Shown: positions 55,056-62,866 of the stretch, piece after piece
Layout: each line of letters begins with the position of its first letter
How positions within the stretch are numbered: the first letter of the stretch is position 1
Source of the DNA: an uncultured Paracoccaceae bacterium
GTDB taxonomy: Bacteria; Pseudomonadota; Alphaproteobacteria; Rhodobacterales; Rhodobacteraceae
NCBI GenBank assembly: GCA_937872465.1
Contig: CALMSR010000055.1
Location: 1-64,000 of the forward strand
Length of the DNA: 64,000 nucleotides
Reading direction: 5' to 3'
Notes under the pieces: generated by a model
Databases searched by the model: none
What the model saw: only the letters and a program-made list of their open reading frames with translations
Told to the model about the DNA's origin: nothing
Translations under genes and position numbers: made by a program

Positions 55056-56220
55056 CCGTCACGCTTTCCTCAAGCTCGATTTGGTCGATGAGCCCGCGCA
55101 CCTCCACACGGCGCAGTTTCAAAAGCTCCGCCAACTGGCCTTCCGACATCAGGCCACGTTTCCACGCGGCATGAGCCATCAGGCTCAAGCGGTGCGACAC
55201 TTGGCGGTTGGCATCGTCCTTCGCCGGGTCAGGCCGCATCGCGGCCGCCCCAAGCACCTCGCGCGCCTGTTCGTCCTTGATGCCGCCGTTCCGCTTGAAC
55301 CACTCCCACGTGCCCTTCCTGACGAGGTCCAGTTCCTCCAGCCGCCGGACAGCTGCCTCACGAGACAGATTGTGCTGGTGCGCGAGCAGGATCACATGGC
55401 GCCTGGTCAGTTTGTCCGCTCCGGCGGTCAGCTGACGAAAGCTCTCCTTGAAGCTCTTCCACGGCGTCAGGAACGCGCGGCCGAAGGCGTTCGCATACCG
55501 TTCGTCCCGTGACAGGAATTGCTCATTGTCTTCGAGCACTTCCGGAACACGGCGCGTGCCGAAAAAGTGGCCCACCTCATGGGCCGCCGACTGAATACGC
55601 CGCTCCAGCGGGTGATTGGCGTTCAGCAGAATGCAGGCCCCAACGGCATCGTCAAAGGTGAATAGGCCCGCAACCTTCGACTTGGACGAAAGTCGCCGCT
55701 GATAGAGGCGTATTCCCAGATCGAGCTCGATGACCGAGAAAATGTCCGTGATTGGACCGGAGCCCAGCCCCAGCCAGTCGCGCAGTTCCTGCGCATGTTT
55801 CTCCGCAAGCTCCAGAACATCCCCCTCGTTGATGCCGCGCTCAGGGGGATAGTGACGGCGACGCTCGACGCCGAGCACGTTCTCCAGCTCCACCTCGGCT
55901 TTGACGAGGTCATTCAGTAACTGGATGGCTTCGAGCGTGTGATCGTCCTCGGTCTCCCGTAGTTTGCGGAAGCGGGGGATCAGGTCCGTATGCACGGCCT
56001 CGCGCCGCAAGATCGCATTCACTGATACCCCATAGTGACGCGCAAGGGCCTGAAGCTCTTGAATGCGAACCCGGCGCGTGCCCTTCTCGATGGAGACCAG
56101 CGTCGGCCGCGACATGCCGATGACGTGTGCGGCCTCATCCTGTCGGATATCGGCGTTCTCGCGAGCCAATCGGAGGCGGCGACCGATTTCTTGAGCGCTC
56201 AGTTCATTCAGATCGGCCAT
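55030..56220 (-). CDS. XRE-HTH plus ImmA/IrrE metalloprotease fusion
   Basis: 396 residues. XRE HTH at about 6-62: LSAQEIGRRLRLARENADIR, QDEAAHVIGMSRPTLVSIEK. ImmA/IrrE (DUF955, M78) peptidase in the middle with HExxH in SAAHEVGHFFGTRRVPE (about 208-216) and a downstream NAFGRAFLTPW. Such fusions cleave repressors or act as antitoxins of neighbouring PIN toxins. It overlaps both neighbours (17 bases with the QueC-like gene, 26 with PIN), so the four genes are one operon. It is the obvious regulator, perhaps binding the TGAC-AAA-GTCA palindrome before the first gene. Confidence 0.88.
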   Translation of the reverse strand: MADLNELSAQEIGRRLRLARENADIRQDEAAHVIGMSRPTLVSIEKGTRRVRIQELQALARHYGVSVNAILRREAVHTDLIPRFRKLRETEDDHTLEAIQLLNDLVKAEVELENVLGVERRRHYPPERGINEGDVLELAEKHAQELRDWLGLGSGPITDIFSVIELDLGIRLYQRRLSSKSKVAGLFTFDDAVGACILLNANHPLERRIQSAAHEVGHFFGTRRVPEVLEDNEQFLSRDERYANAFGRAFLTPWKSFKESFRQLTAGADKLTRRHVILLAHQHNLSREAAVRRLEELDLVRKGTWEWFKRNGGIKDEQAREVLGAAAMRPDPAKDDANRQVSHRLSLMAHAAWKRGLMSEGQLAELLKLRRVEVRGLIDQIELEESVTDDLLKLLG

Positions 56221-57592
56221 TGCGTCCTCCCTCCGTCCAGCTTCTCAGGAAGCTTTCTTCTCCTTGTGCGGCCATGAAGGCGCGCCATTCCTTCGCGTGA
56301 GCCACCAGCAAGGTCCTCAACCTTCCCAGTGTTTGCGCCTCCGGCTCGCCCGTGGCCTGAGCGATCTCGAAGGCATGGCGTCTCAGACGCTCATCGGGCA
56401 GCGCGGCCATGTCCGCGAGCTGTTGCAGGTGCCGCGCGCCGACGCTGCCGTACTCGACCATCGTGCTGCTCAGGCGCACTTGTCCTTTCGGGAGCGCCAT
56501 CGAGAACTCGGGCACGGTGAGGTCGGCGATGACATAGGTATCCGCAGGCTCCGTGATGCCCGCCGCATGCATGCTCATGCGACGGAGCAGGCAGGCGGCG
56601 CACAATCCGCACTGGCGAAGCCGACCCCCAGTCTTTGCGTTCCATCGCTGCTGCCAGCACGACCGCGTCTCGAACAACTCGTCGACCTGCTCGTTTGTCG
56701 ACCGGCGGTACGCTTCGACCGTCTCGCCCTTCGTCGCCCAGAGACGCGGCTGTTCGTAGCGAACGGCGTGCCCCAGCACCGCCTTGATGAACCGCTCCAT
56801 TTTCCGGAAGTACGTCGGATGATTGCGGTAATCTGCATAGACGTTGTGCAGCGGCAGAAGCACCGGTCCGAGCGCGCCTTGGCCGCTTTCAGGAACGACG
56901 ATCCGCTCCAACCCCGTCAGGTGCGCGGCGATGGCCGTGATCGCCGCGAACTTGAAGCCCCGAGAACGGACGCTGCTTTCGCGCGACGACGGCACATGAA
57001 CCTTGAACGGGATCTGATCGAAAGGCTCGTCGCCCTTCTTGAGGGCTTGCTTGTTCTTCGTCACCCGCACGCATACCGCCGCCCCTATGCCCCCTGACAG
57101 CTTCGCCACGCAGCGTGAGTCCAGCCCGTCTGAGTAGGCGATGATGAACTGCCGATCGGTTCCGAAGCCAAGCGAGCGCTGGCGCGCGCCGACAATGGGC
57201 GCGCCCTCCCACTTCACGAAGGAAATCTCCCAGGCATCCCCGGTCAGGTGGCGCAAGGCGCCGTGGAGCCGGTCCGCGACGTCCTTTCGGCGCCAAATCT
57301 CAAGCTCCGATACCGGAACAGTTATGCGCAGGTTTCGCGACCACTTGCCGATGCGGCGTCCGCACCGGCGGTCCGCGTACTCGACCGCAGCGCTCACCAC
57401 GAGCAGATCGTAGTGGATCGGCTTCCAGCCCTCATAGTTGTAGGTGTCCAGCGCATCGGCCTCAAAGACGATGTCTTTGTCGATCTCGGCGGTATGGCAG
57501 TGCTTTTGCCCACGCCGATTGGCCTTTCGGCCCTGTTCGACAACGTGCAGGGTTAAGCCATAGGGCCGTTCTTCTGGTCGTTCGATCTTCAC
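56204..57592 (-). CDS. QueC-like PP-loop enzyme (7-deazaguanine-type, defence-associated)
   Basis: 462 residues, about twice the size of housekeeping QueC. PP-loop IIAYSDGLDSRCVAKLSGG at about 148-165 (SDGxDS in place of SGGxDS), SRGFKFAAITAIAAHLTGLE, IVVPESGQGALGP and a zinc cluster QCGLCAACLLRRMSMHA (about 320-336), all in the order of the QueC family. Relatives occur as QatC in Qat defence and Cap9 in type IV CBASS, where the enzyme makes a 7-amido-7-deazaguanine group for protein conjugation (family knowledge). Here there is no QatA, QatD or CD-NTase, so the context is different. It overlaps the small first gene by 4 bases. Confidence 0.78.
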   Translation of the reverse strand: MKIERPEERPYGLTLHVVEQGRKANRRGQKHCHTAEIDKDIVFEADALDTYNYEGWKPIHYDLLVVSAAVEYADRRCGRRIGKWSRNLRITVPVSELEIWRRKDVADRLHGALRHLTGDAWEISFVKWEGAPIVGARQRSLGFGTDRQFIIAYSDGLDSRCVAKLSGGIGAAVCVRVTKNKQALKKGDEPFDQIPFKVHVPSSRESSVRSRGFKFAAITAIAAHLTGLERIVVPESGQGALGPVLLPLHNVYADYRNHPTYFRKMERFIKAVLGHAVRYEQPRLWATKGETVEAYRRSTNEQVDELFETRSCWQQRWNAKTGGRLRQCGLCAACLLRRMSMHAAGITEPADTYVIADLTVPEFSMALPKGQVRLSSTMVEYGSVGARHLQQLADMAALPDERLRRHAFEIAQATGEPEAQTLGRLRTLLVAHAKEWRAFMAAQGEESFLRSWTEGGRNGRSE

Positions 57593-58164
57593 AAACCGGG
57601 TCCTTCATCTAGACCTTCTTTTCTTGCAGTCGCAGCTTTGAACGCGTTCTTGTCGCCTTCTCGAATGGCCGCACACACGTCCCGACTGTTGACAGCGTCA
57701 AAGGCGTCGTTCGTTTTGCCGATCGCACGCTGGCAAGCCTCGCGGCTCATTTCGCCGGTATCGCGGAGCCGGATGCATTCTTCTTCGAAGCGGTTGCGTG
57801 CTTCACCGACCTCTTCCTTTACAGCAGCGTCAAGCGCGCGGTCGAGGGCCTCTTCGGGAGGGGTGCCGTCGGCGATCCGATACAGCAACTCCTTCTCCAA
57901 CGTGTCGAGGAAGGGGGTCTTCTCGTGCGCGTCGAAGGCTTCTTCGATCTTGGCGCGCGGGTCGAAGTCCAACTGCGGTTGCTGCGTGTAGGCTTCCAAC
58001 TCTTGCACCGCGGCGCAGTTTTCTTTGGTCACCAGGTGCCGAACAAGGCCATCAGTTGCCAGCAGGCCGCATTCGGCCTTCGAGCTGGCGTCGTTCTGGA
58101 CGGCATCAGCGAGCCGCTTCCAGCCGCTTCCCAGCTTCAGATTCCGGAACGGTCCATCGGTCAT
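57589..58164 (-). CDS. Small hypothetical partner of the QueC-like enzyme
   Basis: 191 residues from ATG 58164, with AGGAGG 8 bases upstream; the frame also allows a start at 58185. Acidic, helical, starting MTDGPFRNLKLGSGWKRLAD and containing DRALDAAVKEEVGEARNRFE and CQRAIGKTNDAFDAVNSRDV. No family known to me. It is translationally coupled (4-base overlap) to the QueC-like gene, so it is a good candidate for its protein substrate or subunit, comparable in position to QatB; that is inference. Confidence 0.65.
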   Translation of the reverse strand: MTDGPFRNLKLGSGWKRLADAVQNDASSKAECGLLATDGLVRHLVTKENCAAVQELEAYTQQPQLDFDPRAKIEEAFDAHEKTPFLDTLEKELLYRIADGTPPEEALDRALDAAVKEEVGEARNRFEEECIRLRDTGEMSREACQRAIGKTNDAFDAVNSRDVCAAIREGDKNAFKAATARKEGLDEGPGL

Positions 58165-58184
58165 GGGAGCCTCCTGTGCCCGCA

Positions 58185-58213
58185 CTATTCGCAGAAAAGA
58201 CTGACAAAGTCAA
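58185..58213 (-). promoter_or_regulatory. Promoter and palindromic operator of the PIN/ImmA/QueC operon
   Basis: On the minus strand TTGACT (58213-58208) and GAATAG (58190-58185) are 17 bases apart, followed by the first gene of the operon. The palindrome TGACAAAGTCA (58202-58212) overlaps the -35 box and is a plausible XRE target for autorepression. Confidence 0.5.
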
Positions 58214-58239
58214 GAAACCAAGAAAAATAGCTGACATGC

Positions 58240-58437
58240 ATGGCCGCAGTGTCGGGGGAGGCCTCCTCCCCGCTTCAGGCTGCCAGCCGTCTTCCGCTAC
58301 CCCCTCTGCAGGGCTGTGCCCCGCAACGCCGCCATCGCCGCCACATCTGGACACGCGTTGACGCTGCCCGATGCGGCGGCAGCGGACGGCCCGATAGATC
58401 AGAAATGATCCGGACGGAGCGGTATCCGTGACCTTCG
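58240..58437 (+). repeat. Degenerate direct repeat, right copy (R2)
   Basis: Corresponds to R1 at 54193-54375: CCCCGCAACGCC, GCGGCGGCAGCGG and a closing CCGTGACC. The copy lies just upstream of the four-gene operon promoter. The two repeats may mark the ends of an inserted module or a duplicated ICE leader. Confidence 0.5.
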
Positions 58438-59100
58438 TGTCACCTCCTGTGTGATTATTCGGCCTTTTCTTGAAGGGCTCCGGCCGCTCGCAGTGGCAGT
58501 CCTCTAGTGCCTGAACGGGTGTTCGACCCTAGAGGGCAGCTTGCGGAAGCTGGGTGTTTTAGGGGTGCACATAGCCAAAACTGATCCAACCGGGTGATGA
58601 CGCTGCCGGCGAGCCTTGCCCGAACCTTTGCCGACATGCGGCGCTTCGCACTGGCTCCAAAATCGCTGGATCTGGGCCGGGTGGCGATGAGCCTCGCCTG
58701 GCATGGGCGTCATCAGGACCCGCCGCGACACGTCTGGCTCTGCAGCCTGATCGTTACAGCAGCTTCCGAAATCCGTCGCCACTTAGGTCTCAGGCTCGGG
58801 CGCAGTGGCAGGCATCGAGGTTTTGTCGCGGCGATGGGTCCTCCAAGGAATAGCGGTGCGCGCCCAGACACGCCACCGCCACGTTAAACGGCACCATGTC
58901 GGCAGCAACTCGCCGATCTCCAATGACAGATCGCCAGACATTCTGGGCAATGCGTTGAACTCGGGAGGAGGGCAAACTAGCCCATCCGACAAATTACCTC
59001 CGGAGGGCACTGACGATGTGACCGCCGCCGGACAGAAACGATGTGCCGAGGTGGGTCTATGTGGATCCACAAAGAGGAGCGGGCACGTCATCAGAGCCGC
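58438..59100. other. Gap with decayed sequence, possible transposase scrap
   Basis: About 660 bases with no intact gene. Around 58,805-58,870 a plus frame reads GIEVLSRRWVLQ, which resembles the VLPRRWVVERTFAW box of IS5 transposases but breaks down at once. This might be the right boundary zone of the element. No terminal repeat or tRNA seen. Confidence 0.35.
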
Positions 59101-59130
59101 TTGACACCTGATCTCACATTTCTGCATGGT
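59101..59130 (+). promoter_or_regulatory. Promoter before the GST-cupin-LysE operon
   Basis: TTGACA at 59101-59106 and CATGGT at 59125-59130 with 18 bases between them. The TetR-type operator begins on the next base. Confidence 0.45.
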
Positions 59131-59147
59131 AAGTACTCGTCAGTACC
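59131..59147. promoter_or_regulatory. TetR-type operator 1
   Basis: AAGTACT-CGTC-AGTACC is the reverse complement form of GGTACT-N4-AGTACTT found twice before the tetR gene. It lies just after the -10 box, so bound repressor would block transcription of the GST operon. Confidence 0.65.
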
Positions 59148-59164
59148 AAAGCGGAGTGCACCCC

Positions 59165-59839
59165 GTGCCTGCCGTCCTCACAGCCTTCGCCGACTCCCCT
59201 GATCGCGGCCGCGCGCTGGCGCGCGATTTCCGCGTCCGGTGGGCGTTGGAGGAACTTGGACAAACCTGTGACGTCCGGCTCGTCGGCTTTCCCGAACTGA
59301 AGACGCCGGTGTATCGGGCCCTACAGCCCTTCGGCCAGATTCCCGCATGGCAGGAGGACGGGCTTGACCTCTTCGAGTCAGGAGCGATCGTCCTGCACCT
59401 CGCGCAGCAGTATCCGGGCCTCCTTCCCGACGACAGGGCCGGTCATGCCCGCGCCACGGCTTGGCTCTTTGCCGCGCTTGACACTGTCGAGCCGCCGATC
59501 TGGGACTGGGACCTTGCGCGTATGGTCGAACGGCACCAGCCCTGGCATGCCGAACGGCAGCCGATGCTGGAGGCGCGCATTCACACGCGGCTTCAGGAGC
59601 TTTCCCAATGGCTCGGGTCCAAAGACTGGCTGGAAGGGACGTTTTCTCTCGGCGACCTCATGATGGTCACCGTCCTCCGTCGCCTGAACGGATCCAGGTT
59701 ATTGGACAAACATGCGCCCCTGGCGAGATATGTCGCGCGCGGGGAGGCGCGACCAGCTTTCGTGAGGGCCTACGAGGCCCAAAAAGCGGTCTTTGATGCC
59801 TCGACCGTGATGATGACCGGAAAGGGACCCGCAAAATGA
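59165..59839 (+). CDS. Glutathione S-transferase family protein
   Basis: 224 residues from GTG 59165 (GGAG 9 bases upstream). The open frame starts at 59126, but that region contains the operator. Thioredoxin-like N-terminal domain: RGRALARDFRVRWALEELG, LQPFGQIPAWQEDG and DLFESGAIVLHLAQQYP; then an all-helical C-terminal domain (TAWLFAALDTVEPPIWDWDL, WLEGTFSLGDLMMVTVLRRL). It conjugates or reduces toxic substrates with glutathione. ATGA overlap with the cupin gene. Confidence 0.88.
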   Translation: MPAVLTAFADSPDRGRALARDFRVRWALEELGQTCDVRLVGFPELKTPVYRALQPFGQIPAWQEDGLDLFESGAIVLHLAQQYPGLLPDDRAGHARATAWLFAALDTVEPPIWDWDLARMVERHQPWHAERQPMLEARIHTRLQELSQWLGSKDWLEGTFSLGDLMMVTVLRRLNGSRLLDKHAPLARYVARGEARPAFVRAYEAQKAVFDASTVMMTGKGPAK

Positions 59840-60249
59840 CCGAGGTTCCGAATGAGGGCATCATCTGCCTGCCGCCCGGCGCAGGCCGACGCTATGCGAT
59901 GGGTAGGCTGACCGCCATCTTCAAGGCCGATGGGGTGGAGACGGGCGAGCAGTACTCGGCCTCGGAGTGGCATCTTGATCCCGGCCAGCCAGGCGTTGGC
60001 GCGCATCGGCACGAAGCGAACGACGAGATCTTCCTCATCCTCGATGGCTGCCCAGATTTCCTGTTGGAAGAAACCTGGACCGCCTGCCCGGCGGGGACCT
60101 TCCTCAGGATCCCGGCGGGCGTCCTGCATGATTTCCGAAACGCCGGACGAGCACCCGCCCGGTTCTTCAGCATGTTTCTTGGTGATGGATTCGAGCGCAA
60201 CATGCCCGGCATTGTGAACTGGTTCGCAGCGCGCGAGCCGACTGTTTGA
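59836..60249 (+). CDS. Cupin-domain protein
   Basis: 137 residues. One cupin barrel: motif 1 around VGAHRHEANDEIFLILDG (metal-binding HxH…E), motif 2 PAGTFLRIPAGVLHDFRNAG. Substrate unknown. Cotranscribed with the GST and LysE genes. Confidence 0.88.
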   Translation: MTEVPNEGIICLPPGAGRRYAMGRLTAIFKADGVETGEQYSASEWHLDPGQPGVGAHRHEANDEIFLILDGCPDFLLEETWTACPAGTFLRIPAGVLHDFRNAGRAPARFFSMFLGDGFERNMPGIVNWFAAREPTV

Positions 60250-60317
60250 CGCTCTCTGGCCAGAAAAACTGTACTTTCGGTCGCGGCGAGAAGCCCCCTT
60301 CTTCTAGGACCCCCAAA

Positions 60318-60944
60318 ATGCTCGACGCTCTTGTTTCCCCGGCACTTCTTGCCTTCTTTGTTGCGGCCGCTTCGCCCGGCCCGGCAACCCTTGCCGTGTC
60401 GACCACCGCCATGGCACGGGGTGCGCGCGCCGCCGTCCTGATGGGCGTCGGGCTCGCCATCGGGCTTGCTTTCTGGGGTCTCATCGCAGCGGCCGGGCTT
60501 GGCGCACTTCTGGTCCAGTCCTCTGTCGCGCTGACTGTGCTGCGCTGGTTCGGCGGCGCCTATCTCTTGTGGCTCGCCTGGCAATCGGCCCGTAGCGCGG
60601 TGATGCCCGAGCCGGAGGCCGTGGATGTTCCAACAATCGCGGATAGCCGAATCCTGATCCGCGGCCTTGTGCTCAACCTCAGCAACCCAAAGGCCGTGCT
60701 GGCATGGATCTCGGTCCTCGCGCTTGGCGTGGGCTCTTCCGACGACCCTTCGCGTCTTGCCATTACCACTTCCCTTTGCGGGGTACTCGGCTTGGTCATC
60801 TACCTTGCCTATGCAGTCCTATTCTCGCAGGCTCCGGTCCGGTCAGGCTATCGGAAGGCACGACGGGGCATCGATGGTGTGGCCGCGGCGTTCTTCGGCT
60901 ATTCCGGGCTCAAGCTGGTCTTCACACGTTCGGAAGCGGCTTGA
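60318..60944 (+). CDS. LysE-family exporter
   Basis: 208 residues from ATG 60318; six membrane segments predicted by eye (ALLAFFVAAASPGPATLAVS with the ASPGP signature, MGVGLAIGLAFWGLIAAAGL, VLRWFGGAYLLWLAWQSA, AVLAWISVLALGVGS and others). Motif NLSNPKAVLAW is typical of LysE/RhtB. It exports amino acids or small toxic metabolites. Gap of 68 bases after the cupin gene. Confidence 0.88.
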   Translation: MLDALVSPALLAFFVAAASPGPATLAVSTTAMARGARAAVLMGVGLAIGLAFWGLIAAAGLGALLVQSSVALTVLRWFGGAYLLWLAWQSARSAVMPEPEAVDVPTIADSRILIRGLVLNLSNPKAVLAWISVLALGVGSSDDPSRLAITTSLCGVLGLVIYLAYAVLFSQAPVRSGYRKARRGIDGVAAAFFGYSGLKLVFTRSEAA

Positions 60945-61005
60945 CCGCTTCTCCAAAGCAGCGCAGCGCACGAGTGACACGGACACAGTGTGACGACCGG
61001 CAAGC

Positions 61006-62094
61006 TCAGATCGCGATCTCGTAGTGCCAGACCTCAAGCGGGACAGGTCCGTCAGGGGTGCCCAGTCGGATCGTCACAACACCCGCCAGCGTCCATCCCG
61101 CCTTTTCGTAGAACCGCGCGGCCCGATGGTTGCCGATCGCGCAGGCGAGCCAAGCATGCCGATGTCCCGCTTGCCGGATTTGGTCAAGCGCGGCCGAGAC
61201 CAAACGAAGGGCCGTGCTGGTCCCGCGCGCTGTCCGCGCGACGTAGAGTTGGTCGAGTTCATCCTGCTTGACCATCGCGAAGCCGACAGGCCGTCCCCTC
61301 GAAACTGCGACGCTGGTCATGCCGAGCTCGTCAATCAGCCTTTGTCGGAAACCCTGCAGGGTCCTCAGGCGACCCAGTTCCGGCGGCAGTAGCCCGTCAT
61401 GCGCATCGGTCCAGCCTTCCATCCAGATGTGCGCCAGCACCTCGACGTCTTCGGCAATCGCGTTGCGGACAGCCACCCGCTCAGCCGCCGGATGATTAGC
61501 CTCGCCTCGTGCCCCGGGGATCGATGGCCCGCGCAGGAATTGCTGGCCTCGTGGGCTGAGCCGATATCCCACATCGAGGCTTTCCGTCAGCCCGAGGTCC
61601 TTCAGGCGCCGCATTCGGCGCTTCAGCAAGCCCTTCTCGACTCCGACCATTCTGGCCAGTTCACCAGCCGGGATGCCAGTATGCTGGTGTACAAGCCGCA
61701 AGTAGGTGTCGGTCCATCTCGGGCCCCGGCCTCGTCGGTCCAACTCGCGCAGCGTGTCGCGGATCAGACTAACCGCTTGCACGTCGAGGATATCGCTCAA
61801 GGCCAAGCCTTTGCGAGAGTCCTCTCGGTCCAGCCGAAACCCGATTCGATAGAGCTGGCCGTCGCCAGCGGAAAGCGCTGCCAATGCCTCGTCCCGATCC
61901 GTGAAGCCTGCCGCCCGCGCGTCCGTATCGGTGATCTTCTCCGGGGTCGTTACCTCAACGACCTTGATCGCCAGCTCACCAACAGGTGTCCGCAGCCGCC
62001 CGCCGGACTTCACCGTTGGTCGTCGCCAACGGCGGAATGCGACAGTGACCTCGCCCGCCGCGATCCGGTTCAGAATCCTCTGCTTGAAAAGCAT
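61006..62094 (-). CDS. ASCH - winged HTH - GNAT fusion protein
   Basis: 362 residues. Residues 1-85 are an ASCH domain (MLFKQRILNRIAAGEVTVAF, GELAIKVVEVTTPEKITDTD). Residues 110-200 carry a winged HTH (VHQHTGIPAGELARMVGVEK, LLKRRMRRLKDLGLTESLDV). Residues 210-362 are a GNAT acetyltransferase (VAVRNAIAEDVEVLAHIWME, QDELDQLYVARTARGTSTAL, WLACAIGNHRAARFYEKAGW). ASCH-wHTH is a known pair that probably binds RNA and DNA; the added acetyltransferase is unusual. It faces the LysE gene. Confidence 0.82.
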   Translation of the reverse strand: MLFKQRILNRIAAGEVTVAFRRWRRPTVKSGGRLRTPVGELAIKVVEVTTPEKITDTDARAAGFTDRDEALAALSAGDGQLYRIGFRLDREDSRKGLALSDILDVQAVSLIRDTLRELDRRGRGPRWTDTYLRLVHQHTGIPAGELARMVGVEKGLLKRRMRRLKDLGLTESLDVGYRLSPRGQQFLRGPSIPGARGEANHPAAERVAVRNAIAEDVEVLAHIWMEGWTDAHDGLLPPELGRLRTLQGFRQRLIDELGMTSVAVSRGRPVGFAMVKQDELDQLYVARTARGTSTALRLVSAALDQIRQAGHRHAWLACAIGNHRAARFYEKAGWTLAGVVTIRLGTPDGPVPLEVWHYEIAI

Positions 62095-62140
62095 TTATCC
62101 CTCAGGTGACGATGAGCGCACAGCTATTCCGATGGCGTCC

Positions 62141-62785
62141 TCACGCACGCTCCGTGCCATAGGCCGCCAGGAACACCTCCACCGCCGCATCTGCGTAGAC
62201 TGCGTGGCGCGAGGTATCCGTGACCGAGCCAGCATCGAACATTGCCCGGTTCATCGGGATCGACAGGATGAGCCAGTTGAACTGCTCAGCGGCCAGGAGG
62301 GGGTCTTCCATCCGCAGATAGCCGCGCTCCTGCAACCGCGTGAACGAAGCGGCCAGCTTCTCGTGACCGCGTTTCGGGGCGGCGTCATACCAGGCCTTGG
62401 CGACATCGGGAAAGCGGTCCACCTCGGCGATAATCCTTCGGCGGATCCGCATGATGTCGGGTTGGATGATGTCGTGCAGATGCTGGCGGGCGAAGATGTG
62501 CAGATCGCGCCGAAGGCTATTGGATTCGGCCAGCGCGTCGAAGCTCTCGGCTCCCTGGTTTTCGGCGGCCGCAATCAGGCTCAGGAGCGCCTCGCGGACA
62601 AGCTCATCCTTGTCGGCGAAGTGGCGATAGATCGTCTGCTTGGACACCGCAGACACGGCCGCGATCTCGTCCGTGTTTGTCCCGGCGTAGCCATTCTCAA
62701 GGTAGAGCTGCAGCGTTGCGTTGAGGATCGCCCGACGGACTTCGTAGGGGTGGGGGCGCTGCTGTCGCTTGGCTGTCTGCGCCAA
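62141..62785 (-). CDS. TetR-family regulator
   Basis: 214 residues if the TTG at 62785 (AGAGGAG upstream) is the start; an open frame begins at 62845 but overlaps both operators. N-terminal HTH: YEVRRAILNATLQLYLENGY, AGTNTDEIAAVSAVSKQTIY and RHFADKDELVREALLSL. The C-terminal ligand domain ends AVYADAAVEVFLAAYG. It likely represses itself, the hydrolase unit and the GST operon through the GGTACT-N4-AGTACTT sites. Confidence 0.9.
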   Translation of the reverse strand: MAQTAKRQQRPHPYEVRRAILNATLQLYLENGYAGTNTDEIAAVSAVSKQTIYRHFADKDELVREALLSLIAAAENQGAESFDALAESNSLRRDLHIFARQHLHDIIQPDIMRIRRRIIAEVDRFPDVAKAWYDAAPKRGHEKLAASFTRLQERGYLRMEDPLLAAEQFNWLILSIPMNRAMFDAGSVTDTSRHAVYADAAVEVFLAAYGTERA

Positions 62786-62801
62786 AGGTTGGCTCCTCTC
62801 T

Positions 62802-62818
62802 GGTACTTGACAGTACTT
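62802..62818. promoter_or_regulatory. TetR-type operator 2
   Basis: GGTACT-TGAC-AGTACTT, 16 bases before the tetR start. Same half-sites as at 59131 and 62837. Confidence 0.7.
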
Positions 62819-62836
62819 GTCTGACTTGATTAGTTC

Positions 62837-62853
62837 GGTACTCAAGAGTACTT
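62837..62853. promoter_or_regulatory. TetR-type operator 3
   Basis: GGTACT-CAAG-AGTACTT, directly before the hydrolase gene. Centre-to-centre distance to operator 2 is 35 bases. Confidence 0.7.
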
Positions 62854-62866
62854 AATGGAGCGAGCC

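Noticed and set aside
56204..57592. Naming the QueC-like protein queC, qatC or cap9
   Set aside because: It is about twice the length of QueC, no queuosine genes are near, and the other Qat or CBASS genes are absent.
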